From NCBI GenBank assembly GCA_016784265.1, contig JADHUZ010000056.1, positions 1 through 7,573 on the forward strand: a stretch of 7,573 bases of DNA. The letters are read 5' to 3'. The stretch is from Fidelibacterota bacterium. GTDB taxonomy: Bacteria > Fidelibacterota > BS150m-G59. Shown here in pieces: positions 7,132 through 7,573 of this stretch (its first letter is position 1; each line of letters starts with the position of its first letter). Under the pieces are notes generated by a model. The model ran no database searches. It saw nothing but the letters and a program-made list of their open reading frames with translations, and was not told the origin of the DNA. The translations under genes were made by a program, and so were the position numbers.

Positions 7132-7573
7132 CTAAGTTAAATTGTAATTATATTTATCAGATAAATTTCCACAAATCTCGCGTAATTCATTTTTCTGCAT
7201 TGAGTCCCACTCCGAAAATTTTGGAAAATCACCCGTTTTTTGGGCATTCAATTTCTTTCTCAAATTGATTTTGACCTGTTCGTTGCCCAATTCTAAAAAC
7301 TCGAACAACTCTCTGATTGTTTTCTCCGAACGCAGATTGAAATTGAATCGAAAAAACCGACTGTTCTCAACGGATTTACCAAATTTTTCCGCAAATTGAT
7401 TGGTTGCGTTCCACAACCACGCATTTTTTTGAATCGTCGAAAAATCGTCCCACTCAGAAAACGCAACATCATTTTCCAGCGGCGTAATTCGGAAACTATC
7501 GTAGTGATGCTCGCCTGTGTAGTATTTCCGTCGAATCGCAGAGCGGACAAATTCACCGGGATGCCGAACAATA
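7132..7573 (-). CDS. Sulfotransferase family protein, C-terminal part (5' end beyond window)
   Basis: Probable PAPS-dependent sulfotransferase that moves a sulfuryl group from PAPS to a hydroxyl on a sugar or lipid acceptor, most likely in the cytoplasm. The frame is open from the right edge (first full codon at 7572) for 146 residues to a TAG stop. Its first residues read IVRHPGEFVRSAIRR. This matches the 3'-phosphate-binding motif of sulfotransferases: an arginine at visible residue 3 and a serine at residue 11, the 8-residue spacing seen in SULT enzymes. A later segment, KTIRELFEFLEL, resembles the family's C-terminal helix before the final Trp and 'lreicg' stretch. The N-terminal PAPS loop lies outside the window. 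The acceptor cannot be read from the sequence. It precedes the AlkP-fold gene by 53 nt and probably shares its transcript. Family assignment is firm; specificity is unknown. Confidence 0.85.
   Translation of the reverse strand, partial: IVRHPGEFVRSAIRRKYYTGEHHYDSFRITPLENDVAFSEWDDFSTIQKNAWLWNATNQFAEKFGKSVENSRFFRFNFNLRSEKTIRELFEFLELGNEQVKINLRKKLNAQKTGDFPKFSEWDSMQKNELREICGNLSDKYNYNLT

Noticed and set aside
7132..7416. Reading the sulfotransferase as a separate 94-aa gene starting at TTG 7416
   Set aside because: The same frame continues open upstream to the right edge with clear sulfotransferase motifs, so TTG 7416 is an internal leucine codon.
7293..7571. A 92-codon minus-strand open frame starting at TTG 7571
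   Set aside because: It overlaps the sulfotransferase frame, which is open to the window edge and carries the PAPS-binding Arg/Ser motif. The 92-residue product shows no family features.

Overview
The window is a compact stretch of bacterial DNA in which all six supported genes lie on the minus strand, so transcription runs from high to low coordinates. Gaps between genes are 53 nt or less, one pair overlaps by 8 nt, and I see no RNA gene, mobile element, CRISPR array or terminator. The organism is probably a member of the FCB group (Bacteroidetes, Ignavibacteria, Marinimicrobia and relatives). Two things suggest this: the long YfhO-family protein has the motif set common in that group, and the partial gene at the left edge has the N-terminal region and 'HYGDS' motif of FCB-type sensor histidine kinases. 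This placement is inference from protein style; no marker gene is present.

In transcription order the layout is: the C-terminal part of a PAPS-dependent sulfotransferase (7573 to 7132, cut by the right edge); an alkaline-phosphatase-superfamily phosphodiesterase/phosphohydrolase of the COG3379 type (7078 to 5453); a GT-B fold, family 4-like glycosyltransferase (5449 to 4229); a polytopic Wzx/MATE-like polysaccharide flippase (4236 to 2725); a large YfhO-family multi-spanning membrane protein, probably with a GT-C fold (2696 to 420); and the N-terminus of a membrane-bound sensor histidine kinase (413 to the left edge).

Together these look like part of a surface-glycan locus. The glycosyltransferase would build a lipid-linked glycan on the cytoplasmic face and the flippase would move it across the inner membrane. 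The YfhO protein may add sugars on the periplasmic side, while the sulfotransferase and the AlkP-fold enzyme may add or remove sulfate or phosphate groups. The histidine kinase starts 6 nt after the YfhO stop codon, so it is probably co-expressed, which raises the possibility of an envelope-sensing link.

Points for a second look are: a histidine in place of the usual EX7E glutamate of the glycosyltransferase; a strongly cationic segment with no acidic residues inside the AlkP-fold enzyme; three consecutive genes with non-ATG starts; a base-composition drop over the N-terminal half of the glycosyltransferase; and the sulfotransferase/AlkP/histidine kinase combination around an export module. 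I did not find a clearly unprecedented system. The locus reads as an ordinary but poorly characterised polysaccharide cluster.
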